Shown here: positions 17,690-27,351 of the stretch, in pieces
Layout of the letters: each line of letters opens with the position of its first letter
Position numbering within the stretch: position 1 is the first letter of the stretch
Source: Ulvibacter antarcticus
Lineage (GTDB): Bacteria; Bacteroidota; Bacteroidia; Flavobacteriales; Flavobacteriaceae
DNA: 64,000 nucleotides
Direction: 5' to 3'
Assembly: GCF_003688405.1 (NCBI RefSeq)
Contig: NZ_REFC01000013.1
Location: forward strand, 186,001-250,000
Position numbers and translations under genes: made by a program
The notes under the pieces: model-generated
Database searches by the model: none
Seen by the model: only the letters and a program-made list of their open reading frames with translations
What the model was told of the DNA's origin: nothing

Positions 17690-18856
17690 TTATTCAATCA
17701 CAATCTTTTTAGTGACTTTTTGATTTTGGTACATTAATGTTGCAAGATAAATACCCTTGCTTAGATGACCGAGACTAATAGTATTGGATTGTGTAGTTAG
17801 AGACACGCTTTTAATAAGCTTTCCTTGAGCGTCAATTATAGTTAGTACGGATGCTTCAGTTAAATCGGATTTAAAATTCACATGGATAATATCGTCTGTT
17901 GGGTTGGGGAACATTTCGATGTTTGCAGATAATAAGTGTTCCTCAGAATTTAAAAGACCCACGCCAACAGCAAAATGCAAGGCTGCTCCCATCGATCCTT
18001 TCACCACTTGATGCAAATAAGAGATATCCATATTACTAATCACATCGTTAGGAGAGTGAGTATAAGGCGATTCTTTTTCTTCATACAAACCGGTGATAAT
18101 CTCTCCATTGTCTTCAAAAGGGACGTAATCGGACCCGTAGGCGAATGAAATTTCTGTAAGTAAATCAGAGTACAATCCAATACAGTTCGCTAATTCGGTC
18201 GTAGCCTGAGCGGATGCTGCATTGTTTGAGCTAGGGGAGTTGCTTTCATCTCTTTCACAAATAATTGTATCATTATTCAGGCCATTCACACCACCAACCT
18301 GGTCGATGTTAAAGACTAGTTTGATATCTAAATTTTGAGGAATTACCACAGTATTTACATAGTATTCACTTCCAATTAAACCAGCTTCTTCACCACTAAA
18401 GTGAATAAACTTAATAGAATATTCGGTATCTACATTTTGTAAAATTCTGGCTAACTCCAACAATAGCGCTGTTCCGCTTCCATTATCATTGGCGCCAACA
18501 CCATTAACGGTGTCGTAATGTCCGTCTATTATTAAAAACGTATTTGGATAGACGCTTCCGGTCTTTGTGATTATAATATTACTGGTTGTTTGTCCTCCAA
18601 CATTAAAGGGTTGCTCTTCAATATCGGTATAGCCGAGATCCAAATAACGAGTAACAATCCAATCCTGTGCGTTACTAATTGCCGTAGTTCCCGGTTCCTT
18701 TACACCAAAGCCTGTAAAAGTGATTAAATCTGACTGAATGTTCGAATATGAAACAGTCTGTACTAAATCATCATAGAATGGATTAAACACTTGGGCATAA
18801 GTGCTTACATTAACAATTAGAAAAAGAATCGCAGCAAATTGAAAATTGGATCTCAT
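17690..18856 (-). CDS. M28 family metallopeptidase, T9SS cargo
   Basis: The 388-residue protein is a secreted zinc aminopeptidase-like enzyme. After the signal peptide (cut near AYAQ, residue 22) the M28 domain carries the metal ligands and catalytic acid: His113 and Asp115 in DGHYDT, Asp124 in GANDNGSG, Glu156-Glu157 in FSGEEAGLIG, Asp187 in FNIDQVGG and a late His in YTHSPNDV. The last 80 residues are a type A sorting domain (MFPNPTDDIIHVNF to KKIVIE), which sends the protein through the type IX system. It lies alone between the ALDH and recG genes. Confidence 0.93.
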   Translation of the reverse strand: MRSNFQFAAILFLIVNVSTYAQVFNPFYDDLVQTVSYSNIQSDLITFTGFGVKEPGTTAISNAQDWIVTRYLDLGYTDIEEQPFNVGGQTTSNIIITKTGSVYPNTFLIIDGHYDTVNGVGANDNGSGTALLLELARILQNVDTEYSIKFIHFSGEEAGLIGSEYYVNTVVIPQNLDIKLVFNIDQVGGVNGLNNDTIICERDESNSPSSNNAASAQATTELANCIGLYSDLLTEISFAYGSDYVPFEDNGEIITGLYEEKESPYTHSPNDVISNMDISYLHQVVKGSMGAALHFAVGVGLLNSEEHLLSANIEMFPNPTDDIIHVNFKSDLTEASVLTIIDAQGKLIKSVSLTTQSNTISLGHLSKGIYLATLMYQNQKVTKKIVIE

Positions 18857-19003
18857 TGAATTTTAATTTCGGTGAAAATAGTGATTTTTTTGGTTATGAT
18901 TGAATTTCTTGGAATGATGTGATAAATCACCACTCAATTAATGTCTAGTTCGTTGCACAGCAATTCGGTAACACCCGTGTCAGAGGCGAAATTTATAAAA
19001 ACA

Positions 19004-21121
19004 TTACGATATATAATTCCAGATATTCCTATACTTTGTTAATTGTGCAAATGTTCTTTTTACAGGTATATTTTCTTCAGAAGCGAGGTTAGGATCGGCT
19101 TTTAACACCTGAATAGCATAGCTTCTGGCGATTTTCAATATTTCTGAATCTTTTATAATGTCTGCAATTCGTAGGTTTAAAACGCCACTCTGTTGTGTTC
19201 CCATAAGGTCTCCCGGGCCTCGGAGCTTAAGATCTACTTCCGCAATTTCAAATCCATCGCTGGTTCGCGTCATAGTTTCAAGGCGTGTTTTTGCATCTGC
19301 CGAAAGTTTATGACTCGTCATTAAGATGCAATAGCTTTGTTCTGCACCTCTTCCAACACGGCCACGAAGTTGGTGCAGCTGCGATAATCCGAAGCGTTCG
19401 GCACTTTCAACAATCATAACACTTGCGTTCGGAACATTTACGCCTACCTCAATAACTGTAGTCGCAACCATAATTTGAGTTTCTCCTTTAATAAAACGAT
19501 TCATTTCGTATTCCTTATCGGCCGGTTTCATCTTACCGTGAACAATTGAAATCTGATAAGTTGGCTCAGGTCCGTCGGGTGGAAATTCCCGCACAATACT
19601 TTCATAGCCATCCATTAAATCTTTGTAATCTAAGACTTCACTTTCCTGTATTAATGGGTACACAATATAGACCTGTCTACCCTTCGAAATTTCGTCTCTA
19701 ATAAACCTAAAAACCTTGAGCCGATTCGAGTCAAATCGATGCACTGTTTTGATGTCTTTTCTACCCGGAGGAAGTTCATCAATAACACTAATATCCAGGT
19801 CGCCATAAACGCTCATTGCGAGGGTACGTGGAATAGGGGTAGCGGTCATCACCAAGACATGTGGGGGGAACTCATTTTTGTGCCATAATTTGCTTCTTTG
19901 CGCTACCCCAAAACGATGTTGTTCATCTATAATTGCAAGGCCTAAATTTGAAAATTTTACCTTATCTTCGAGCAGTGCGTGTGTGCCAATTAGTATGTTT
20001 AAGGAGCCATTTTCAAGATTTTCATGAATTTTTCGTCTTTTTGAAGTTTTAGTTGAACCTGTTAATAGTGAAATACTGAGTTTGAGTTCATTACATAATT
20101 CAACTAAGCTGTTGTAGTGTTGGACTGACAAAATTTCAGTCGGAGCCATTAAACAAGCTTGAAATCCGTTGTCAAGTGCTATTAACATTGATAGTAACGC
20201 CACTATGGTCTTTCCACTTCCCACGTCACCTTGCAGCAAACGATTCATCTGTGCGTTACTGCCAAGATCATTCCTAATTTCCTTGATGACTCGCTTTTGT
20301 GCGTTCGTTAATTCGAAGGGTAAATGATCATTGTAAAAGCTGTTAAAGTTCTCCCCTATTTTTTCGAAGGGATACCCCTTTATTTTTGATTTATGGACCA
20401 GATTCTTCCGTACTAATTGCAGTTGAATATAGAATAATTCTTCAAACTTTAAACGGTATTGAGCCCTTGCTAAAAGCTGCTGACTTTTAGGAAAATGAAC
20501 ATTCAAAAGTGCCTCGTTTTTTGAGACTAATTTTAGCTGTTCCAATAGCGGTTTTGGGAGGCTCTCTGAGAAGCCTTTTTTGGCCTCCAGAAAGAGCTGT
20601 TGCATGAGTCCATTTACCACCCGATTTGTGATGCCACTATTCGATAATTTCTCGGTCGATGGATACACTGGTTGCATCGCAGATCGAATACTTTTTTCGT
20701 GTGCATCTAACAATTCCATTTCCGGATGAGGCATCGAAAAAGTGCCATTGAACCAATTTGTCTTTCCGAAGATGACATAGGGAACATTTATTTTTAGATT
20801 TTCACGGATCCATTTCTGACCTCTAAACCAAACCAGTTCCATTTTTCCGGTTTCGTCAACAAAAGTAGCAACCAGGCGTTTCCCTCTTTTTTGATCAATC
20901 GTTTTAATATGAGTGATTTTCCCAATTATTTGTACTTCGGAACTAGTTTGCAACAAACTACCAATTTTATAATATTGAGTTCTGTCGAGATATCGATTGG
21001 GAAAAAGATTTAATAAATCCTGAAATGTGTGTATTTCCAACTCCTTCTTTAAAAGAGATGCCCTGTTAGGACCAACTCCTTTTAGATAATCGATGGGCGT
21101 TTGCAGGAAAGTGGAGCTCAT
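19004..21121 (-). CDS. recG: ATP-dependent DNA helicase RecG
   Basis: The full-length 705-residue RecG remodels stalled forks and Holliday junctions. The N-terminal wedge/OB domain contains VQIIGKITHIKTID and VWFRGQKW. The helicase core has Walker A GDVGSGKT, the RecG-type DEQH box in AIIDEQHRFGV, TATPIPRT, and the C-terminal motifs TTVIEVGVNVPNA and HQLRGRVGRG. The start at 21121 gives the usual MSSTFLQTPIDYLKGVGP N-terminus. Confidence 0.97.
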   Translation of the reverse strand: MSSTFLQTPIDYLKGVGPNRASLLKKELEIHTFQDLLNLFPNRYLDRTQYYKIGSLLQTSSEVQIIGKITHIKTIDQKRGKRLVATFVDETGKMELVWFRGQKWIRENLKINVPYVIFGKTNWFNGTFSMPHPEMELLDAHEKSIRSAMQPVYPSTEKLSNSGITNRVVNGLMQQLFLEAKKGFSESLPKPLLEQLKLVSKNEALLNVHFPKSQQLLARAQYRLKFEELFYIQLQLVRKNLVHKSKIKGYPFEKIGENFNSFYNDHLPFELTNAQKRVIKEIRNDLGSNAQMNRLLQGDVGSGKTIVALLSMLIALDNGFQACLMAPTEILSVQHYNSLVELCNELKLSISLLTGSTKTSKRRKIHENLENGSLNILIGTHALLEDKVKFSNLGLAIIDEQHRFGVAQRSKLWHKNEFPPHVLVMTATPIPRTLAMSVYGDLDISVIDELPPGRKDIKTVHRFDSNRLKVFRFIRDEISKGRQVYIVYPLIQESEVLDYKDLMDGYESIVREFPPDGPEPTYQISIVHGKMKPADKEYEMNRFIKGETQIMVATTVIEVGVNVPNASVMIVESAERFGLSQLHQLRGRVGRGAEQSYCILMTSHKLSADAKTRLETMTRTSDGFEIAEVDLKLRGPGDLMGTQQSGVLNLRIADIIKDSEILKIARSYAIQVLKADPNLASEENIPVKRTFAQLTKYRNIWNYIS

Positions 21122-21165
21122 AAAAATGTCTGGAACAGTAGACTGTAGGAATTGTTCATCCTGAA

Positions 21166-21195
21166 TTGCCTAAACTGTTTTAAATGATATATTTG
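21166..21195 (+). promoter_or_regulatory. Canonical promoter of PNGase F-like gene
   Basis: TTG at 21166-21168, 19 bases, then TATATTTG at 21188-21195. The start codon is 33 bases further on. It is divergent from recG. Confidence 0.8.
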
Positions 21196-21228
21196 TTACA
21201 TTAATCAGCTAATTTAAACATTAATACT

Positions 21229-22809
21229 ATGAAAAAAATATACTTTCTGTTTGTTTTGCTTATCAGCTTGCAACTTATGGCTTCGGAACTTACAACGCTC
21301 ACAGCTCCGGAAGTTAGTACAAGACTAACTGAAGCTTACCCAATCGCAATGACTTCTTTGAAGGCATATCCGATTTATATAAATGCTACGGTTGAATTAC
21401 CGGACACCATGCAGGAGGTAAATGTTACCATTAATGGAGATACTTTCACAGCAGAAGCAGGCACCGATTTTTATTATTATTTGTGGACTCCGGATTCATT
21501 CGGAAACCACGAAATAAATATAACTGCAGTGGCTAACAGTGGGGATGAAACGACTATTACTAGAAATGTTAATGTTGTAAATTCGGCAGCTTCTCAAACA
21601 GTTACAAGTCTTCAGGACGTTGTGATAGAGTTTAACGGTGTGAATAGTCGATGGTATTATGGAACCTATACTTTTCCACAGTTTGTAGGAGCCTACAGTA
21701 CTATTAATTCTTTTTTAGAAGTTGAATGCCCGAGTATAACAGGCGGTTGCGACGACTGGGATCGTTGGGCACATATCGACGTAAAAGGTCCAGACGGGAA
21801 TTGGATTCAGCTTATTCGTTATATAACACCTTATGGGGTAGCATGTAGTCATGAATTAGACCTAACAGATTATATGTCATTGTTGCAAGGAGAAGTCGAA
21901 TTGCGAGTATTTATCGATACCTGGGGAACCGGTGGCTGGCAATTGACTTTGGACATGGAATATTTAGCAGGCGCACCCGATTATGATTATAGTAATGTCG
22001 TTGAGGTTTGGGATGCAGGCTATAGCTTTGGAGACCCGGCAAATTTACAACCTGTTGAAACTTTTACAGCTACTATTCCAACGGCTGTGGAGGAATCTCA
22101 TTTACGTATTCTCAATACAGGACATGGATGGGGAGCTAATAACACTTCAAATGCTGCAGAGTTTTTTAATGCTATGCATTTTATAGATATCGATGGTTCA
22201 GAGACATTTTCACAGCATCTTTTTACCGATTGTAACCCCAATCCGGATAATTGTACCGGACAACAAGGAACTTGGCAGTATAGCCGTGCAGGCTGGTGTC
22301 CAGGTGCGATTTCCCAGCCTTACAATTACGATTTAAATGCTCAGATTGGCGCTAGTTTCGAACTGGATTATCGTTTCCATCCTTCATATGTCGATAATTG
22401 CCATCCAAATAATCCGAACTGTATTTCCGGAACTACCTGCCCGGATTGTAATGATGGATATAATCCTATCTATTACGTAGATACGCATATTATAAATAAA
22501 AGTAATACGCCCATTTTCTATGGAGATGTATTAGGCGTTCATTCTGTTGATAACAGCGAAATTTATGATGTACATGTCTATCCAAATCCTTCTGAAGGAG
22601 TGTTTAGAGTTCAAACTTCATTCGCCGAAACGAATACTAAATTGTCTATCCACACCATAGACGGGAAATTTGTTAAGTCCTATTATTTTGATTCTGTAAC
22701 AGATTTAAATGCGAATACCTTCGATCTTAGCAATGTGGCTAAAGGGATTTACTTTGTAAATATTCAAAACAATCGAGGTACAGGTGTAAAACGTATTGTG
22801 ATTGAATAA
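21229..22809 (+). CDS. PNGase F-like amidase, T9SS cargo
   Basis: The 526-residue secreted protein resembles the Elizabethkingia enzyme that cleaves N-glycans from asparagine. A signal peptide and a beta domain of about 100 residues precede the two-jelly-roll PNGase region (about 120-430). Shared landmarks are Cys167/Cys174 with CDDWDRWAH, RYITPYGV, APDYDYS, SRAGWCPG and KSNTPI. Of the three acidic active-site residues I recall (Asp60, Glu118, Glu206), the first aligns with Asp178 and the third with Glu311. The second is Asp230 (IDTW instead of TETW), a conservative change that could alter activity. The C-terminal 80 residues are a type A sorting domain (VYPNPSEGVFRV). Confidence 0.88.
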   Translation: MKKIYFLFVLLISLQLMASELTTLTAPEVSTRLTEAYPIAMTSLKAYPIYINATVELPDTMQEVNVTINGDTFTAEAGTDFYYYLWTPDSFGNHEINITAVANSGDETTITRNVNVVNSAASQTVTSLQDVVIEFNGVNSRWYYGTYTFPQFVGAYSTINSFLEVECPSITGGCDDWDRWAHIDVKGPDGNWIQLIRYITPYGVACSHELDLTDYMSLLQGEVELRVFIDTWGTGGWQLTLDMEYLAGAPDYDYSNVVEVWDAGYSFGDPANLQPVETFTATIPTAVEESHLRILNTGHGWGANNTSNAAEFFNAMHFIDIDGSETFSQHLFTDCNPNPDNCTGQQGTWQYSRAGWCPGAISQPYNYDLNAQIGASFELDYRFHPSYVDNCHPNNPNCISGTTCPDCNDGYNPIYYVDTHIINKSNTPIFYGDVLGVHSVDNSEIYDVHVYPNPSEGVFRVQTSFAETNTKLSIHTIDGKFVKSYYFDSVTDLNANTFDLSNVAKGIYFVNIQNNRGTGVKRIVIE

Positions 22810-22831
22810 GAATTGAAACTTTACACAGTTT

Positions 22832-22870
22832 AAAAAAGGTTATTTTTGATATTCAGAAATAACCTTTTTT
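22832..22870 (+). terminator. Rho-independent terminator
   Basis: AAAAAAGGTTATTT (22832-22845) pairs with AAATAACCTTTTTT (22857-22870), a 14-bp stem with an 11-base loop. It ends six bases before the M1 peptidase start, so that gene needs a promoter within or upstream of this hairpin. Confidence 0.85.
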
Positions 22871-22876
22871 GTTTTT

Positions 22877-24988
22877 ATGCTTCAGATTAAATTGTTTTGT
22901 GTTTTAGTTCGTTCACTTCGGAAAAGTGCGCTACCAGATAGAATACTACTGTTAATATGTTTGTTTGCTTTTCACTTCGGAAATGCCCAGCAAACGGAGG
23001 TCGTTGATTTTCTGAAGGTAACAGCTACTGTAGAACCGGATGCTTCCGAAGAAAAAATTAGAGGAAACGTTCAATACACCTTTAAAATACTAAAAGCTAC
23101 AGATTCGGTTTATCTCGACGCACATAAGATGAAAATAATTGATGTTGCGCTCGAGGGTGTTCGCGTAAAGAGTGATGAAAACAAGATCTGGCTGGTCGAT
23201 ACTTTTGAAGCCGGGCGAGAATATCATGCATCTTTTGTATACGAGGCCTTTCCGAAGCAAACTGTATATTTTACGGGCGATCAGATTTGGACTCAAGGAC
23301 AAGGAAAATATACTTCACATTGGTTGCCGAGCATTGATGATATGAATGATAAGCTAGAGTTTGATCTTACTATCATTTCACCTTCGGAAAAGACCGCAAT
23401 TGCAAATGGACAATTAGAATCTGTAATTGAAGTCAAAGGAAAAAAGTTCTGGAAATACGATATGAAACAACCAATGTCAAGCTATTTGGCGGCCTTTGCA
23501 ATTGGTAATTTTAGTAAAGAACAGAGATCATCCGAATCTGGAATAGCCCTAGAAATGTATTTTAACCCGGAAGATTCTGTACAGTTCGAGCCTACCTATC
23601 GCTTTACCAAGGAGATTTTCGATTTTTTGGAAAATGAAATAGGTGTGTCATATCCATGGCAGAATTACAAACAGGTACCCGTTCGGGATTTTTTGTATGC
23701 AGGTATGGAAAATACGACGCTCACCTTATTTTCAGAAGCATTTTTGGTAGACAATATAGGTTATAACGATCGCAATTATGTGAATGTCAATGCTCACGAA
23801 CTGGCGCATCAATGGTTTGGGAATCTTGTCACCGAAACTGAAGGAACTCATCACTGGTTGCAGGAGGGTTTTGCTACTTATTATGCATTATTGGCAGAAA
23901 AAGAACTTTTTGGGGAAGAATACTATTATTGGAAGTTGTTCCAATCGGCTGAGCAATTAAAGGCTATGAGCGATGAAGGAAAAGGGGAGGCATTACTAAA
24001 TCCTAAGGCGAGTTCCCTCACTTTTTATGAAAAAGGTGCCTGGGCACTACACATTTTAAAAGAAGAAATTGGTGAGGAAGCTTTTCGACAAGCCGTTAAA
24101 AATTATTTACAAAAATATAGTTTCAAAAATGTAAAAACTGAAGATTTTTTAACCGAAGCGCGAGCCGCTTCAGGAAAAGATCTTAAACAATTTGAAACCG
24201 ATTGGCTGCTACAAGCTGCTTTTAAAGCCGAACAGGCCTATACTTCGTTAATGAAGCTTCCTTTTATTGAAAAATACTTCGAAGTTGCAGCGTTAAAGAC
24301 ATTGCCTCTGGCAGATAAAAATTTTCAGCTGAAAACGGCGCTTACTTTTCCTAACGATTATATGGGGCAGGAGGCGATTTATCAATTGTTGGATGAACCT
24401 ATGTCAGAAACCATTCCTTTGTATAAACTAGGTTTTGAAAGCAATAATTTATATGTACGTCAAGCCATCGCGTTAACATTACAAACCGTTCCGAAGGAAT
24501 TACAAAAGGAGTACGAATCATTGTTGGACGACGCTTCTTACGTTACTATGGAGGCAGCATTGTATGCACTTTGGGTCAGCTTTCCGGAAAATCGTGAACG
24601 GTATTTAGACAAAATGCGGGAGATGGTTGGTTTTCAGAATAAAAATGTACGGGAATTGTGGTTGGTTCTGGCTTTAATAGATCCAAATTACGAAACTGAC
24701 CAAAAAACGGAATATGTCAAAGAATTGAGGTCTTATACGTCATCAGATTTCAGTTTTGAGGTCCGTCAAAATGCTTTTGAATATGTCGCTGAACTTGAAT
24801 TATATGATGAAGACGTCCTAAAGAATCTAATGAATGCTACGGTTCACCATAACTGGCGATTTAAAAGTTATGCTAGAAATTTATTGAAAGAAGTTATCAA
24901 GAAAGAAGAATACAGGAATCTTATCGAAAACCTTTCATCGGGTTTTTCCAAACGCGAAGTTTTATATCTCAAAGAGCTAGGCTTTTAA
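22877..24988 (+). CDS. M1 family aminopeptidase
   Basis: The 703-residue exported zinc aminopeptidase has the M1 exopeptidase motif GMENT (276-280), the zinc site His307, His311 and Glu330 (HELAHQWFGN, then WLQEGFATYYA) and a C-terminal HEAT-like helical region. The signal sequence (ILLLICLFAFHFGNAQQ) starts only at about residue 23, so the first 22 residues (MLQIKLFCVLVRSLRKSALPDR) look surplus. No closer in-frame ATG exists, so the true start may be a non-ATG codon. It would trim peptides released outside the cell. Confidence 0.9.
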   Translation: MLQIKLFCVLVRSLRKSALPDRILLLICLFAFHFGNAQQTEVVDFLKVTATVEPDASEEKIRGNVQYTFKILKATDSVYLDAHKMKIIDVALEGVRVKSDENKIWLVDTFEAGREYHASFVYEAFPKQTVYFTGDQIWTQGQGKYTSHWLPSIDDMNDKLEFDLTIISPSEKTAIANGQLESVIEVKGKKFWKYDMKQPMSSYLAAFAIGNFSKEQRSSESGIALEMYFNPEDSVQFEPTYRFTKEIFDFLENEIGVSYPWQNYKQVPVRDFLYAGMENTTLTLFSEAFLVDNIGYNDRNYVNVNAHELAHQWFGNLVTETEGTHHWLQEGFATYYALLAEKELFGEEYYYWKLFQSAEQLKAMSDEGKGEALLNPKASSLTFYEKGAWALHILKEEIGEEAFRQAVKNYLQKYSFKNVKTEDFLTEARAASGKDLKQFETDWLLQAAFKAEQAYTSLMKLPFIEKYFEVAALKTLPLADKNFQLKTALTFPNDYMGQEAIYQLLDEPMSETIPLYKLGFESNNLYVRQAIALTLQTVPKELQKEYESLLDDASYVTMEAALYALWVSFPENRERYLDKMREMVGFQNKNVRELWLVLALIDPNYETDQKTEYVKELRSYTSSDFSFEVRQNAFEYVAELELYDEDVLKNLMNATVHHNWRFKSYARNLLKEVIKKEEYRNLIENLSSGFSKREVLYLKELGF

Positions 24989-25049
24989 TTGCAATATGAA
25001 AACTATAGCCGAAATAACTGTATATTTAAGTAATAATAAACCTTAATTT

Positions 25050-26318
25050 ATGCGTACTTCGATATTGTTATTCGTTTTTTTTACGGTTTTATTCTCTTAC
25101 GGTCAGGAAACTAAAAGAGTTCTTTTTATAGGCAATAGTTATACATATTACAATAACATCCCTTATATGTTATCTGAATCTGCTTTATCTACAGGAGATG
25201 AAATAATTTTTGATAAAAGTGTACCTGGAGGTTCTACATTCGAATATCACGCTAGTTTCGCTGCTACCCGTGACAAGATTATGCAAGGCGACTGGGATTA
25301 TGTTGTTTTACAAGAACAGAGTCAAAGGCCTGCGCTAGATGAAACTTTTGTTGCGACCTATGTATATCCCTATGCAAATCAACTTAACAATCTTATTGAA
25401 GCATATAATCCTTGTGGAGAAACCTTGTTTTATATGACCTGGGGTCGAAAAAACGGAGATGCAACCTATTGTGATACATGGCCTCCTGTCTGTACCTATG
25501 AGGGGATGGACGACTTGCTTAGACAGCGTTATATGATAATGGCTGAAAATTATGAAGCCGAAGTATCTCCTGTCGGTGCGGTTTGGAGATATGTGAGGGA
25601 GCATCACCCTGAAATTGAATTATATTTTCCCGACGAAAGCCATCCTTACTTAGCGGGAAGTTATATTGGTGCGATAACATTTTATACGGCTATATTCCGA
25701 AAAGATCCCACTTTAGTTACTTTCAATTCAGGTTTGTCAATTTCAGATGCCACCATTCTTAAAAATGCTGTTAAAACAGTTGTCTTTGAAAATATGTCTG
25801 AATGGTTTATTGGCGCTTACGATCCAGTTGCATCTTTTGAAGCTACAAACCATGGGAATTTGGAATACTCTTTCAACAACACATCTCAAAACACGACCTA
25901 TTATTTTTGGGAATTTGGTGATGGTAATAATTCGATAGAAGAAAACCCGTCACATACCTATGCCCAAGAAGGAAGCTATGAGGTAACATTAACGGCTGGT
26001 TTTTGCGGAAATTCATCGCAGACGGTACAAACGATTTCTGTTACCCTCGGCATAGAAGATAATCTATTGTCTGAAGCTGCCTTTATATATCCTAACCCTT
26101 CAAATGAAAAATTGAATGTTCATTTTCCAACATTTAGTAAGGAGAATATATCATGGACTATCCTTTCAATTCTTGGGAAAGAAGTGCTATCCAATCAAAA
26201 AGATATCCAACAAAATGAGCTAATTCTGGATATAAGTCAGTTGAATTCCGGAATTTACTTTCTAGTTATATCACAAGAAGGCAAAAGACTTCAGACCATG
26301 AAGTTTATAAAAAAATAA
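25050..26318 (+). CDS. SGNH hydrolase (DUF4886-like) with PKD and T9SS tail
   Basis: The 422-residue secreted protein has a signal peptide (cut near SYGQ) and an SGNH/GDSL-type domain with block I at VLFIGNSYTYYNN (probable nucleophile Ser30), the VVLQEQSQRP block and the His block PDESHPYLAGSY. A PKD domain follows (about 262-335, FWEFGDGNNSIEENPSHTY), then a type A sorting domain (IYPNPSNEKLNVHF). The esterase or acyl-hydrolase substrate is unknown. It lies in a run of exported proteins oriented the same way. Confidence 0.87.
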   Translation: MRTSILLFVFFTVLFSYGQETKRVLFIGNSYTYYNNIPYMLSESALSTGDEIIFDKSVPGGSTFEYHASFAATRDKIMQGDWDYVVLQEQSQRPALDETFVATYVYPYANQLNNLIEAYNPCGETLFYMTWGRKNGDATYCDTWPPVCTYEGMDDLLRQRYMIMAENYEAEVSPVGAVWRYVREHHPEIELYFPDESHPYLAGSYIGAITFYTAIFRKDPTLVTFNSGLSISDATILKNAVKTVVFENMSEWFIGAYDPVASFEATNHGNLEYSFNNTSQNTTYYFWEFGDGNNSIEENPSHTYAQEGSYEVTLTAGFCGNSSQTVQTISVTLGIEDNLLSEAAFIYPNPSNEKLNVHFPTFSKENISWTILSILGKEVLSNQKDIQQNELILDISQLNSGIYFLVISQEGKRLQTMKFIKK

Positions 26319-26344
26319 GCTCATAACTCAAGTACAGCAAATTA

Positions 26345-27259
26345 ATGAGAGCATTGGTGATTTCGGGAGGTGGAAGTAAGGGCGCATTTGCAGGAGGTGT
26401 AGCCCAATATCTCATTGATGAAATGCATATCAAATATGATATTTTTGTAGGGACTTCGACTGGAAGTCTTTTGATATCACATCTTGCTATGGATAAAATT
26501 GATGTGATTAGGGAAATCTACACTTCGGTAAATCAGTTTAGTATTTTTAACATTTGCCCTTTCGTAGTTAAAAAGATGAAATACGGTGGCAAGGAAATTG
26601 GCATTGATCATTTAGCTGTTCTTCGGAATTTTATACGAGGCAGCAAGACATTTGGGGAGAGCTTAAACCTTAAGAAACTGATAAAAAATACGATAAGCGA
26701 AAAAGACTTCGAACAACTGAAAGCCACTAAAAGAGACGTTGTTGTAACCGTTTCAAATCTTTCTTTGAATCAGGTGGAGTATAAATCAATTAACGACTTC
26801 GATTACAACGATTTTTGTGATTGGATTTGGATCTCATGTAACTATATCCCCTTTATGAGTCTGGTTAAAAAAAACGGTTGTGAGTATGCGGACGGCGGTT
26901 TTGGGAGTATGGTGCCAATTGAAGAAGCTATAAATAGAGGAGCCACCACGGTGGATGTTATTATTCTTGAAACAGAGGTAACTTATTACAATAAGCTACC
27001 CTCTAAAAATGTGTTTTCCCTTTTAACCAATATGCACAGTTTTATGCTCGATAGAGTTGAAAAACAAAATATTAGAATCGGGAAGTTTGTTGCGGGAAAC
27101 CAAGACGCGATTATAAATTTGTACTATACGCCAACTGTGCTTACCACCAACTCGCTTATTTTTGATAAAAAGCTAATGACAGATTGGTGGGAAAGTGGTT
27201 TTAATTATGCTAAACTTAAAAATATTGAGCTCAATGAAATAAAGGATGATGTTCAATAA
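26345..27259 (+). CDS. Patatin-like phospholipase
   Basis: The 304-residue serine lipid acyl hydrolase has the patatin oxyanion loop GGGSKG (8-13), the nucleophile elbow GTSTG with Ser38, and the catalytic Asp183 in YADGG. There is no signal peptide, so it acts in the cytoplasm or at the inner membrane. It begins 26 bases after the SGNH hydrolase gene and may be co-transcribed with it. Confidence 0.92.
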   Translation: MRALVISGGGSKGAFAGGVAQYLIDEMHIKYDIFVGTSTGSLLISHLAMDKIDVIREIYTSVNQFSIFNICPFVVKKMKYGGKEIGIDHLAVLRNFIRGSKTFGESLNLKKLIKNTISEKDFEQLKATKRDVVVTVSNLSLNQVEYKSINDFDYNDFCDWIWISCNYIPFMSLVKKNGCEYADGGFGSMVPIEEAINRGATTVDVIILETEVTYYNKLPSKNVFSLLTNMHSFMLDRVEKQNIRIGKFVAGNQDAIINLYYTPTVLTTNSLIFDKKLMTDWWESGFNYAKLKNIELNEIKDDVQ

Positions 27260-27351
27260 AACCTTTCTAACCATTATAAAAAAAAGATAAGAGGGTAACA
27301 AAAGTGTTTGTGTTTTGATATAGAAGTATATAAACATTAAAACTTTTGATT

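Noticed and set aside
26345-27259. Patatin gene as part of an anti-phage CapV-type system
   Set aside because: No cyclase or other effector gene is adjacent. Neighbours are secreted housekeeping-type proteins.
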